64,000 nt of DNA from Clostridia bacterium (lineage in GTDB: Bacteria > Bacillota > Clostridia > Oscillospirales > CAG-272), in assembly GCA_017398595.1 (NCBI GenBank), contig JAFQFR010000014.1:16383-80382 (forward strand), read 5' to 3'. The notes under the pieces were generated by a model. It was not told the DNA's origin. It made no database searches and worked only from the letters and a program-made list of their open reading frames with translations. A program made the translations under genes and the position numbers. Position 1 is the stretch's first letter, and each line of letters begins with the position of its first letter. Positions 33,260 through 41,651 of this stretch are shown here, one piece after another.

Positions 33260-33280
33260 TGTAGAAAACGCTTGATTTTT

Positions 33281-34408
33281 TTACACTTTATTTACACCGA
33301 CGGCAAGCACGGTCGCGATACTTTTTGCCGCGCGGCGCAGGTTCTCTTTTGCATGGTCACGCACGTCCGCAAACGTGCAAAAATCGGTCACAGTGGAAAA
33401 AACTGCATCCGCGCCGAGCGCGTCCGTATTGCCCGCACTGCCTGCCAACACGATCACGGGAACATCCTTTGCCTTTGCCAGGCGGATCACGCCGCTGACC
33501 GCCTTGCCGGTCGCACTCTGTTCATCCGCTCTGCCTTCACCTGTGATCACGGCATCGCAACCGTCCAGCGCATTGGCAAAGCCGATGGTGTCGAGAATGG
33601 TATCAATGCCGCTTTGGATGCTTGCACCGAGGAAAGCAACTGCGCCTGCGCCGAATCCGCCTGCAGCTCCGCCGCCTGCGAGATCGGAAACATCGATGCC
33701 GAGGTCACGTTCGATGACCTCCTGCATGTGAAACGCGCCTGCTTCGAGCACCTTGACTGCCTCGGGGGACGCACCCTTTTGCGGAGCGAACATTCTTGCC
33801 GCGCCGTTTGCACCCGTCAGGGTGCCCTGCACATCGCAAAGGCAGACAAATTCCAGTGCGCGGATCGCGTCGGGCACCTCAGAAGCATCAATGGACGCGA
33901 CTTCATCCAGCGTGCCGCCCAGCGGCAGCATATCCTCGCCGTTTGCATCCAAAAAACGCACGCCGAGTGCCGCAGCCGCACCGCAGCCGAGATCGTTTGT
34001 CGCACTGCCGCCGAGACAAAGCAGAATGCGCTTGACGCCGAGCCCTGCCGCAACCGAGATCATCTGTCCCACGCCGTATGTGGTGGTGAGCATCGGATTT
34101 TTGCGTCCCTCGGCAAAACCGAGTCCCGCAGCCGCCGCGACCTCGATGACTGCCGTCTCGCCCGCATCGACGATGCCGAGCTTGACCTGCGTGTCCTCGA
34201 AATAGCAGTTTTTGACCGTGGTCACGACATAGCCGCCGCCGAGCGCATCGACAAAGCAGTCGGTGCTGCCCTCGCCGCCGTCGGCGATCGGGAGCTTGAT
34301 GACCTTGGAGGTCGGCAGCTTTTCGGCGATCTCGTCGGCAATGATCTCGGTCGCCTCGCTCGCCCCGATCGTGCCCTTGTATGAATCGGTCGCTACAATG
34401 ATTTTCAT
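33281..34408 (-). CDS. glxK: Glycerate kinase, GlxK/GarK family
   Basis: 375 residues starting MKIIVATDSYKGTIGASEAT, which is the family's N-terminal signature. Further blocks: LPIADGGEGSTDCF, LLCLGGSATNDLGCGAAAALG, and DAVITGEGRADEQSATGKAVSGV. It phosphorylates D-glycerate (to 2-phosphoglycerate in most members of this family). AAAGGA ribosome site; an upstream in-frame ATG at 34459 lies within 12 nt of larA and lacks one. Second gene after the larA homologue with a 62-nt gap, so the pair may handle short hydroxy acids together. Confidence 0.93.
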   Translation of the reverse strand: MKIIVATDSYKGTIGASEATEIIADEIAEKLPTSKVIKLPIADGGEGSTDCFVDALGGGYVVTTVKNCYFEDTQVKLGIVDAGETAVIEVAAAAGLGFAEGRKNPMLTTTYGVGQMISVAAGLGVKRILLCLGGSATNDLGCGAAAALGVRFLDANGEDMLPLGGTLDEVASIDASEVPDAIRALEFVCLCDVQGTLTGANGAARMFAPQKGASPEAVKVLEAGAFHMQEVIERDLGIDVSDLAGGGAAGGFGAGAVAFLGASIQSGIDTILDTIGFANALDGCDAVITGEGRADEQSATGKAVSGVIRLAKAKDVPVIVLAGSAGNTDALGADAVFSTVTDFCTFADVRDHAKENLRRAAKSIATVLAVGVNKV

Positions 34409-34470
34409 GTGATCGTCCTTTTGTGGTTTAAAATTTGATGATTTGCGCGTGCCGCGCATGAATTGACGCT

Positions 34471-35748
34471 TTAGCGTGTAACCATGACCGACACGCCGTC
34501 GGGGATGGCGGTGACGCTTGCATTCTTATCCTTCAAAATGTCCTCGGCAATCTCCATGGCTTCCTCGATCGTCTTTGCGGGGATCATATGATAACCGCGC
34601 ACCAACTCGGGATCGGCGGTGGAAACATAGACAACGCTTGCACGCATCAGAATACGCGAGAGGATCTGCGTCATCCACTGGTCGCCGACCGTTTCGTTTC
34701 TGCCGCGGGTCATGATGTCCGCATAGATCTCGGCGGCGTCGTCCTTCGCCTTCATGCAGTGGTAGAACTCGTCGCCGCCCGTGCCGTCGCTCGCATCGGC
34801 AAGCATAACGATCACGCCGCCCTCGCGGACAGCCGCCTCGGCTGCGGTCATACCCTTGACCGACTGATAGATGTTCTGGTCGAGCGGATAGCCGCCGTTG
34901 GTAGAGATAACGATGTCGCTCTCCGTAGCCTTGGCGCCGCAGTACTTCGAGAGGAATGCACAGCCTGCCTCATGCGCGCGCTCCACGTCGCCCGCAACGG
35001 CATAAACGACCTTCTTTTCCTCATTGATGACAACATTGACGATATAGGTGAGCTTTGCCGCGCGCGCCGCCCAGATCATATCCTTGTGAATGGGGTTGTT
35101 TTCGAGAATACCCGTGCGCGCATAGGGGCTGTCGATAAACTCGGCACAGTGGTTGGCAAGTACGGTCTGCTTGGAGCAGATACCGGGCAGAACGCTCTTT
35201 CTGCCGCCCGAGTAGCCTGCGAAGAAGTGCGGCTCGATAAAGCCTTCGGCTACCAGCAGATCTGCCTCGACCGCCAGACGGTTGATGATACACTCACCGC
35301 CCGAGGGAAGCGTGCCGATGTTGACGAGCATGTCGGTCTCCTCGCAGTCGTGCACATAGATCTTTTCCTCATTGACGATCTTCTCGCCGAATTTTGCGAT
35401 CAGCTCGTCCTTGGTCGTGCCGCGATGGCAGCCGGTCGCGATGAGAATGGTAATATCGGCATTCGGATTGCCCTCGCGGATCTCAGAAAGCATAAAGGGA
35501 ATGATCACCTTGGACGGAACGGGACGCGTGTGGTCACTGGCGATGATCACGACCTTGTTTTTTCCCTTTGCCAGCTCACACAAGCTCTGCGAGCCGTAGG
35601 GATTTGCCATTGCAGCCTGGACGAGTGCTTCTTCGCCGTCAGCGGGCGTATAGGCATGCAGGCTGGAAGTGAGCACGCCTTTCAGTCTTGCATCGTCGAT
35701 CGTATACGAAATTTTTTCTTTTCCAAACGGAAACAGGATAGTAGCCAT
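34471..35748 (-). CDS. larA: LarA-family (nickel-pincer) racemase
   Basis: 425 residues. Family motifs: SDHTRPVPSKVIIP, IATGCHRGTTKDEL, and EPHFFAGYSGGRKSVLPGICS, which carries the Lys and His that bind the nickel-pincer (NPN) cofactor in lactate racemase. LarA homologues racemise or epimerise 2-hydroxy acids including lactate and malate. The maturation genes larB, larC and larE are not in the window, so they must lie elsewhere. Co-directional with the glycerate kinase gene. A palindrome TATTGTACAATA (35768-35779) lies 20 nt upstream. Exact substrate uncertain. Confidence 0.9.
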   Translation of the reverse strand: MATILFPFGKEKISYTIDDARLKGVLTSSLHAYTPADGEEALVQAAMANPYGSQSLCELAKGKNKVVIIASDHTRPVPSKVIIPFMLSEIREGNPNADITILIATGCHRGTTKDELIAKFGEKIVNEEKIYVHDCEETDMLVNIGTLPSGGECIINRLAVEADLLVAEGFIEPHFFAGYSGGRKSVLPGICSKQTVLANHCAEFIDSPYARTGILENNPIHKDMIWAARAAKLTYIVNVVINEEKKVVYAVAGDVERAHEAGCAFLSKYCGAKATESDIVISTNGGYPLDQNIYQSVKGMTAAEAAVREGGVIVMLADASDGTGGDEFYHCMKAKDDAAEIYADIMTRGRNETVGDQWMTQILSRILMRASVVYVSTADPELVRGYHMIPAKTIEEAMEIAEDILKDKNASVTAIPDGVSVMVTR

Positions 35749-35876
35749 GGGGAAATCCTCCGTAATCTATTGTACAATATACTATTAGTATAATTTATTT
35801 TGCACCGAAAGTAAAGAGTAAAAACAAGAAAAAGAACAATTCGGGAAAAGGAAAGCTTTATCCATTACCACGGAGG

Positions 35877-35923
35877 GTCCCTCATCCGTCGGCTGCGCCG
35901 ACACCTTCCCCCGAGGGAAGGCG
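35877..35923. repeat. Intergenic repeat, family A copy
   Basis: GTCCCTCATCCGTCGGCTGC...ACCTTCCCCCGAGGGAAGG in the 209-nt gap between the hydrolase and larA. Related to copies at 467, 47860 and 48515. Confidence 0.7.
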
Positions 35924-35928
35924 AATCA

Positions 35929-35952
35929 AAAAGCCGCCGTGCGGCGGCTTTT
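35929..35952 (-). terminator. Terminator of the sulfatase operon
   Basis: AAAAGCCGCCG, TG, CGGCGGCTTTT, with U5 in the minus direction, just after the hydrolase stop. Confidence 0.85.
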
Positions 35953-35957
35953 ACGCT

Positions 35958-36689
35958 TTATTTTTCAATTTCTTTGCAGACATACTCCGAAAAGAGCGCC
36001 TTGGCTTCGTCGGTGAGACTGCAGTGCCCGCGGTCGGGAACGACATGGAACGTGACGTCATGCCCCGCCCGGCGCATAGCGGCAACAAACTTCTCGGAAT
36101 GCATGTGGATATTGACCGCCGTATCCTTATCGCAGTGGAACACATAATACGGTACACGCGGCAGCTTGTCTACGAGATGCATCGGCGATCGCGTCTGCAA
36201 AACATCCTCAATGCTGCCCTCTTCCTCGTAAAATGCACTGTACATGGAGCGCGGCAGGTCGGGGCGCTCAGTATAGTGATAGGGCATGTCGCACACGGCA
36301 CAGTTGACCGCACAGGCGATCGGCGTGCGCTTGGCATAGAGCGTATACACGATCGCTTGCTGACCACCCATGCTGCCGCCCGTGGAAACGATCGGCGTAT
36401 CGGCAGACAGTTTAAAATGATCGAACAGCACATCCACGATCTCGTCCGTCACGGCAACTGCCTGACGGTTCATCCACGACCAGGGATTGGTGTTCGGCTT
36501 GACATAGAGGATACCGCGCTCGCCGTACAGCTTGGCATCGTCTGCGACCTCGGGGGAATCATCCGTGAATGCCTTCATGCTGCCGAGTCCGCGGAACGAA
36601 AGCACGACCCCGCGGATAGGCATCTTGCAAAGATTATAGTTGCAATAGCAAAATGTAGAAAGATTCTCAAAGGTAATGATCTTGTTCAT
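35958..36689 (-). CDS. Alpha/beta-hydrolase (S9/acetyl-xylan-esterase-like)
   Basis: 243 residues. Nucleophile elbow STGGSMGGQQA (G-x-S-x-G), acid Asp in VFHCDKDTAV and His in VPDRGHCSL complete a triad. No signal peptide, so cytosolic. ATG chosen by AAAGGA 11 nt upstream; a GTG three codons earlier is too close to it. Starts 30 nt after the maturase gene, as third gene of the sulfatase-maturase-hydrolase operon. The company of a sulfatase suggests action on a carbohydrate ester, but a peptidase of the S9 type cannot be excluded. Confidence 0.8.
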   Translation of the reverse strand: MNKIITFENLSTFCYCNYNLCKMPIRGVVLSFRGLGSMKAFTDDSPEVADDAKLYGERGILYVKPNTNPWSWMNRQAVAVTDEIVDVLFDHFKLSADTPIVSTGGSMGGQQAIVYTLYAKRTPIACAVNCAVCDMPYHYTERPDLPRSMYSAFYEEEGSIEDVLQTRSPMHLVDKLPRVPYYVFHCDKDTAVNIHMHSEKFVAAMRRAGHDVTFHVVPDRGHCSLTDEAKALFSEYVCKEIEK

Positions 36690-36719
36690 ACAGTCCACCG
36701 TCCTTTTTTACAATATAGC

Positions 36720-37832
36720 TTATTTATAGATTTTAGCAACCTTGTCTGCCAATGCAGCCATCCGCGCGCCGCGCGCCGCAAAGAGCATACGATAACTCTC
36801 GCAAAAGCGGTTTTCGCCGAGGGGTTCACCAAGGATCTGTTCCCTGTCCCGCCGACAGCCGCCGCGGCAAAGGTGAAGCCATGCACAGTCGCGGCAGGCA
36901 GACGGCTTTTGCAGTGACATCTGCCGAAAGGCGGTCATGCACTCGGTCTTTGCAAGCCGCGCAAACGAGGTCTCGCAGATGTTTCCCGCCCGCCATGCAT
37001 CCAGCACATAAAAATCGCAGGGGTAAACACCGCCGTCCGCCTCCACGAGGAAATACAGACCGCACTGCCCCGCCATACCGCAGTGCTCGGGCATTCGTCC
37101 GAGCAGCATCGAAAGATAATTGTCAAACCGTCGTTCGCTGACAGGGCTGCCGCGCAGGAAAGCCGCTTCATAGAGATCATACACGGCGATCAGAAATTCG
37201 CCGTAGCTTTTTGCCGAGAGTGAAAAAGTACTCTTCTCCCCGTCAAAAGCATCAATACAAGGGATAAACTGTATGTACCCATACGGCGCAAGCGTCTGCC
37301 AAACCGCCTTCGGCGCTTTTGCTACCGCCTCGGTCACGACACAGAGAATATTGCACTCGACCTTGTGCTTTTGCAGCAGCCTGATGCCGCATATCACGCG
37401 GTCATAGCTGCCCTCTCCCATCGCATCGACGCGAGCGGCGTTGTGCGTCTCTCTTGTGCCGTCGAGCGACACGCCGACGAGAAAATCGTGCTTGGCAAAG
37501 AACGCACAGAACGCGTCGGTCAGCCCGCAGCCGTTGGTTTGCAGGGAATATGCGACCCGCAAGCCCCGCGTGTTGTACTCGCGGACAAGCGAAACAAACC
37601 TTTCGTAAAAGTCTATCCCTGCCAGCGTGGGTTCCCCGCCCTGAAAGGCGAAGGTAATACTGTCATCGGCATACATAAACGCACGGCGGATCAGTGCATG
37701 TGCGGTCTCCTCGCGCATCCTGCCGAAGGACGCCTTCTCGCGGTGTGCCGAAACATCCGCGTAAAAGCAATAGCGGCAGCGCAGATCACACATGCCCGAA
37801 ACCGGCTTGATCATGATGCTGAGCGGCGGCAT
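36720..37832 (-). CDS. Anaerobic sulfatase-maturating enzyme (radical SAM, SPASM domain)
   Basis: 370 residues. Radical-SAM cluster C15-x3-C19-x2-C22 (CDLRCRYC) near the N-terminus and FAFQGGEPTLAG next. A C-terminal SPASM region carries many Cys (EHCGMAGQCG, YPCDFYV, CRDCAWLHLCRGGC) for two auxiliary [4Fe-4S] clusters. anSMEs convert the active-site Cys or Ser of sulfatases to formylglycine without oxygen. The target, a Cys-type sulfatase, is directly upstream with a 12-nt gap. AGGAGAG ribosome site. Strong functional pairing. Confidence 0.95.
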   Translation of the reverse strand: MPPLSIMIKPVSGMCDLRCRYCFYADVSAHREKASFGRMREETAHALIRRAFMYADDSITFAFQGGEPTLAGIDFYERFVSLVREYNTRGLRVAYSLQTNGCGLTDAFCAFFAKHDFLVGVSLDGTRETHNAARVDAMGEGSYDRVICGIRLLQKHKVECNILCVVTEAVAKAPKAVWQTLAPYGYIQFIPCIDAFDGEKSTFSLSAKSYGEFLIAVYDLYEAAFLRGSPVSERRFDNYLSMLLGRMPEHCGMAGQCGLYFLVEADGGVYPCDFYVLDAWRAGNICETSFARLAKTECMTAFRQMSLQKPSACRDCAWLHLCRGGCRRDREQILGEPLGENRFCESYRMLFAARGARMAALADKVAKIYK

Positions 37833-37844
37833 AATTTCACTCTC

Positions 37845-39395
37845 CTATTTTCGTTTTACAAAATCGGCGATCGAACCGTCGGGCACGCCGGGATCCTCGG
37901 CGATATAACCGTCATCGAACCAATATCCCCTCGGATGCAGCTTCGTGCGGTAACGGTTGCGCGGCGCGGGAATCGGATCGGATGCACGCAGGATCGCTGC
38001 GGTCAGCACCGCGAGCATCTCCGCTTTCACCGCGGTATGCGCCGCATCGTCAAAAAGGTTATTCAGCTCGTAAGGGTCCTCTTTCAGATTATAGAGGTAT
38101 CCGTTTCCGAGCATATCCATCTGTATTTTCCAGTCGCCCTTGCGCGCCATGCGCGTTTGCCCCGCTTGCGTCCAGGAACTCATGCAGGCAAAGGTACTGC
38201 CGTCGGTCAGGCAGCGATCCGCTTCGGTGGTGAGGTGATCCGCCTCGTTCCAATAGAGTCCGCCGTAGCCGTACTCCGAATATCCCACATCGAACTCGCC
38301 GTGCGGCACATTCTCCCCGCGCAGCAGCGGCAAAAGACTGCGCCCCTGTGAGCCAAACGGGATCGCTTCGCCGATAAAATCACAAACAGTGGGCAGAATA
38401 TCTACAAGGTTTACAAACGAGGACGTATCCGTCTTTTGCACGATGCCCGGTCCCTGCCACGCCATCGTGATATGCGTCAGCACCTCGGGCAATCCCACGC
38501 CCTTACGCAGCAGGCCGTATTCGCCGACGTAATCACCGTGATCCGAGAGGAACACGACCACCGTGTTCTCCCGCAAGCCGCGTTCGGTCAATCCGTCCAT
38601 AAAGCGGCGGAATTGATCGTCGATCAGCCGCAGCATGCCATGATAGTTGGAGCGCATACGCTGTATGCGGTTTTCAATATCGTCGCCGAGCACCTTTTCC
38701 CATGCACGGCGCTCCCAGACGAAATCCTCGCCCTTTTTCGCGCAGGCATCCGCGTTGGTCGCAAGCGGCGGAAGTGTCTCGGGCGGGAACATATCAAAAT
38801 ACGGCTTTGGCACCTGATAAGGATTGTGCGGCTCGGCAAAGGAGAGCCACATAAAAAACGGGGTATCCGCCCGCCGCGCGGTATCTAAGAACTTGAACGC
38901 CGAGGTCACATTTCGATAAGGGTGCTGCACCTCTACCCCACCGGGGGACGGCACATGCATCTCCATATGCTTTGTCGCCTGCAGAAAAGCGGCAAACTCG
39001 ATCTGCTTCGGCGTTTCATTCGCTTCTCCTTCGCCGCCGAGGTGCCCTGTGCGTTCACAAAAATCAAAATCCGCGGGTTTTCGGTGCGTATGATTCTTGC
39101 CGCAGAGTGCCGTTTGGTATCCCGCGCGGCGAAGCACATCGATCAGATCCTCGCCGCAAAGTACATCACGGATATTATGGTTGGTGCGCACGTTGTGGCA
39201 GGAGGGATAGCGCCCCGTAAACATACTGACACGAGCGGGAATACAACAAGGATTCGGTGTATACGCACAACGAAAATCTCTGCCCGCCGCGGCAAAACTG
39301 TCGAGGTACGGCATGGTATCCAGCGAATATCCGCAGCCGCGCCGCAGATCCGCGCGCTGCTGGTCGGTCATAACGATCACAATGTTCGGTCTCAT
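37845..39395 (-). CDS. Cysteine-type sulfatase (alkaline phosphatase superfamily)
   Basis: 516 residues starting MRPNIVIVMTDQQRADLRRG (metal-binding D11). The formylglycine motif is C51-I-P-A-R (NPCCIPARVSMFTGRYP), i.e. C-x-P-x-R with Ala at the fourth position. Other metal and catalytic blocks: GKNHTH, FLSDHGDYVGEYGLLRKG. No signal peptide, so it likely acts in the cytosol on imported sulfated sugars or choline-type esters. It heads an operon with its maturase and an alpha/beta-hydrolase; promoter at 39418-39446. Substrate not deducible; phosphonate or phosphodiester hydrolase relatives have similar motifs. Confidence 0.92.
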   Translation of the reverse strand: MRPNIVIVMTDQQRADLRRGCGYSLDTMPYLDSFAAAGRDFRCAYTPNPCCIPARVSMFTGRYPSCHNVRTNHNIRDVLCGEDLIDVLRRAGYQTALCGKNHTHRKPADFDFCERTGHLGGEGEANETPKQIEFAAFLQATKHMEMHVPSPGGVEVQHPYRNVTSAFKFLDTARRADTPFFMWLSFAEPHNPYQVPKPYFDMFPPETLPPLATNADACAKKGEDFVWERRAWEKVLGDDIENRIQRMRSNYHGMLRLIDDQFRRFMDGLTERGLRENTVVVFLSDHGDYVGEYGLLRKGVGLPEVLTHITMAWQGPGIVQKTDTSSFVNLVDILPTVCDFIGEAIPFGSQGRSLLPLLRGENVPHGEFDVGYSEYGYGGLYWNEADHLTTEADRCLTDGSTFACMSSWTQAGQTRMARKGDWKIQMDMLGNGYLYNLKEDPYELNNLFDDAAHTAVKAEMLAVLTAAILRASDPIPAPRNRYRTKLHPRGYWFDDGYIAEDPGVPDGSIADFVKRK

Positions 39396-39417
39396 AGCCA
39401 AGCCCCCTTTTTTATAT

Positions 39418-39446
39418 ATTTTACCATCCTTATAGGTATATAACAA
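39418..39446 (-). promoter_or_regulatory. Promoter of the sulfatase operon
   Basis: Minus strand: -35 TTGTTA (39446-39441), 17-nt spacer, -10 TAAAAT (39423-39418). Confidence 0.55.
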
Positions 39447-39485
39447 TATAAAAAAATCACCTTTATTAACATTATTTTAATATGG

Positions 39486-39514
39486 TTGACAAAATATATC
39501 CCGAGTGTTAGAAT
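39486..39514 (+). promoter_or_regulatory. Promoter of the LtaS-like gene
   Basis: -35 TTGACA (39486-39491), 17-nt spacer, -10 TAGAAT (39509-39514), about 41 nt before the ATG. Divergent from the sulfatase promoter, 40 nt away. Confidence 0.7.
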
Positions 39515-39555
39515 ATTGTAATATAAATGTAAATGGAATACAGAGGTAAAGAAAA

Positions 39556-41607
39556 ATGAAACGGAGATCCACATCTTTTTCTGTGGTACTTTTTTATTTT
39601 TGTTTTTTCTTCGCAGACATTGTTTTTTCCGAGCTGGTCGTTCGCTTCCATTCGCTCGGCACCGATAGCGGCATTCCGATTTTTATGATCCTGTTTGCAC
39701 TCGGCACGGCACTTCTGCTCGCCGCCGTGTGCGCAGCCTTCGGCAATACGGGGCGCAGGGTCGTTTCGTTTGTTTTTGCCGCCCTGCTTTTGCTGATCTT
39801 TGCTGTACAGCTGGTCTACTACACCTTCTGCGACTCGTTTATGTCGGTCGCACAGGTGGCAATGGGCGGCGACGCGCTGACGCATTTCGGCGAAGCGGCA
39901 ATGCTCGAGGTACGCGAAAGTGCCGGCGGACTGATCTGGCTCATGCTGCCGATCCTTGTCTTGATCCTTTTAACGGCTTTGGGACTGCCGAGGGGGCAAA
40001 AGACCTCTTGGCGCGCTATGCTTGTCGAAGTCGTGCTCTTTTTGGTACTGCACTTCGGCACGGTACTCTGCCTGCCCCTTAGCGGCACGCAGATCTACTC
40101 CCCCTACGACATCTACCACGACACCTTCGTTCTCGGTATGAGCACACGTCACTTCGGTATTCTCACTTCGTTGCGGCTGGAGATCCGCGGACTGCTGTTC
40201 GGCAGTAATACAAGCGGTATTCTGCAGATCCCCGAGGAGGATGACACGCACGAAGAGGACGACATGCCCGAGAATACCGACTCGCATGAGAATGACGACA
40301 CACCCGCTCCCGTCGAATACGACTACAACATCACCGACGTCGATTTTACCGCACTGGCTGAACAAGAAGAGGACGCACGCGTAAAAACGCTGCACGAATA
40401 CTTTGCCACGCAAAGCGGCACCAAGCAAAACGAATATACCGGCATGTTTGAGGGGTACAACCTCATTATGATCTGTGCCGAATCCTTTTCGCAGCATTTC
40501 ATCGACGAAGAACGCACCCCCGCGCTGTACAAATTGGCAACCGAAGGCTTCATCTTCAACGACTACTACAACTCGGTATGCGACAACACCTCCAACGGTG
40601 AGTACGCACTGCTGACAGGTCTGCTCCCCGACACTTCTCTGCTCGGTAAGGGTTGGACGACCTTCTATAGCTACAACAGCTTTACCACTTCCAAGGACAA
40701 CTATCTACCCTTCTGCCTCGGTAACCAGTATTCGAGCCTTGGCGCAGGCGCCTACGCCGTGCATAACCACACCGCAAGCTATTACGGCAGAAACAAGACG
40801 CACCCGAACATGGGATACACCTTTGTTGCGTTCAACCAGGGACTAAAAGCCGTGGAGACATATCCCACCTCCGACCTCTCGATGATGGAGCAGACACTGC
40901 CCCTGCTGCTCACGCAGGACGAAAACGGCGAGGTACAGCCTTTCCATGCGTATTTTCTGACGTTCAGCGGTCACATGCCCTATACGTTCGGCTACAACGA
41001 CATGGCGGATAAAAACAAATCGCTGACCGACGGACTCCCCTATACGAACAAGACAAAGGCGTATATCGCCTGCAACATGGAGCTGGAATACGCGGTCGAA
41101 TATATGCTCGAACAGCTCGAAGCGGCCGGCGCACTCGACAACACGCTGATCATGCTGACCAACGACCACTATCCCTATCCGCTGGGCCTCGACTTTCTCG
41201 CCGAGCTTGCAGGCAGGGATATGGACGCGCAGTTTGACAAATACCGCTCGGGTCTGCTGCTGTGGAGCGCCTCGATGGAAGAACCGATCACCGTGGATGC
41301 GCCCTGCTGTTCGCTGGATGTACTCCCCACGCTCTCCAATCTCCTCGGGCTCGAATATGACTCCCGTCTGCTGATGGGCACCGACGTGTTCTCCACGGGC
41401 GAGCACATTGCCGTCCTTGCCGACCGCAGTTTTGTCACCGACAAGGTATTCTACAACTGCACAAACGGCGAAGTGACCCTCCGCGAAGGTGTCACCGAAC
41501 TGCCCGAAGGCTACCTCGAAAAATATATCGCACTGGTCAAAAACAAATTCACCCTCTCCACCGAGATACTCTACACCGACTACTACGGCAAAGTATACGG
41601 AGAGTAA
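39556..41607 (+). CDS. LtaS-like phosphoglycerol transferase
   Basis: 683 residues: five membrane helices in the first ~200 residues, an acidic linker (EEDDTHEEDDMPENTDSHENDD), then an extracellular sulfatase-fold domain. Catalytic Thr345 lies in VCDNTSNGEYALLTG, in the position of the LtaS T-S-D-x-E motif. Metal ligands are in MICAESFSQ and LTNDHYPY. LtaS enzymes polymerise glycerol phosphate from phosphatidylglycerol into lipoteichoic acid or add it to wall glycans. The T-S-N-G-E form differs slightly from the canonical one, so a related phosphoglycerol or phosphoethanolamine transferase is possible. Single gene with promoter and terminator. Confidence 0.88.
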   Translation: MKRRSTSFSVVLFYFCFFFADIVFSELVVRFHSLGTDSGIPIFMILFALGTALLLAAVCAAFGNTGRRVVSFVFAALLLLIFAVQLVYYTFCDSFMSVAQVAMGGDALTHFGEAAMLEVRESAGGLIWLMLPILVLILLTALGLPRGQKTSWRAMLVEVVLFLVLHFGTVLCLPLSGTQIYSPYDIYHDTFVLGMSTRHFGILTSLRLEIRGLLFGSNTSGILQIPEEDDTHEEDDMPENTDSHENDDTPAPVEYDYNITDVDFTALAEQEEDARVKTLHEYFATQSGTKQNEYTGMFEGYNLIMICAESFSQHFIDEERTPALYKLATEGFIFNDYYNSVCDNTSNGEYALLTGLLPDTSLLGKGWTTFYSYNSFTTSKDNYLPFCLGNQYSSLGAGAYAVHNHTASYYGRNKTHPNMGYTFVAFNQGLKAVETYPTSDLSMMEQTLPLLLTQDENGEVQPFHAYFLTFSGHMPYTFGYNDMADKNKSLTDGLPYTNKTKAYIACNMELEYAVEYMLEQLEAAGALDNTLIMLTNDHYPYPLGLDFLAELAGRDMDAQFDKYRSGLLLWSASMEEPITVDAPCCSLDVLPTLSNLLGLEYDSRLLMGTDVFSTGEHIAVLADRSFVTDKVFYNCTNGEVTLREGVTELPEGYLEKYIALVKNKFTLSTEILYTDYYGKVYGE

Positions 41608-41617
41608 AGCATGCAAA

Positions 41618-41646
41618 AAAACCGCACTGCCATGCAGTGCGGTTTT
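41618..41646. terminator. Bidirectional terminator
   Basis: AAAACCGCACTGC (41618-41630), CAT, GCAGTGCGGTTTT (41634-41646), between the convergent LtaS-like and LRR genes. Confidence 0.9.
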
Positions 41647-41651
41647 CATTT

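Noticed and set aside
30660..33275. 871-codon open frame opposite galT and galM
   Set aside because: The real enzymes are on the minus strand with full motifs; the long open frame is a by-product of codon bias.
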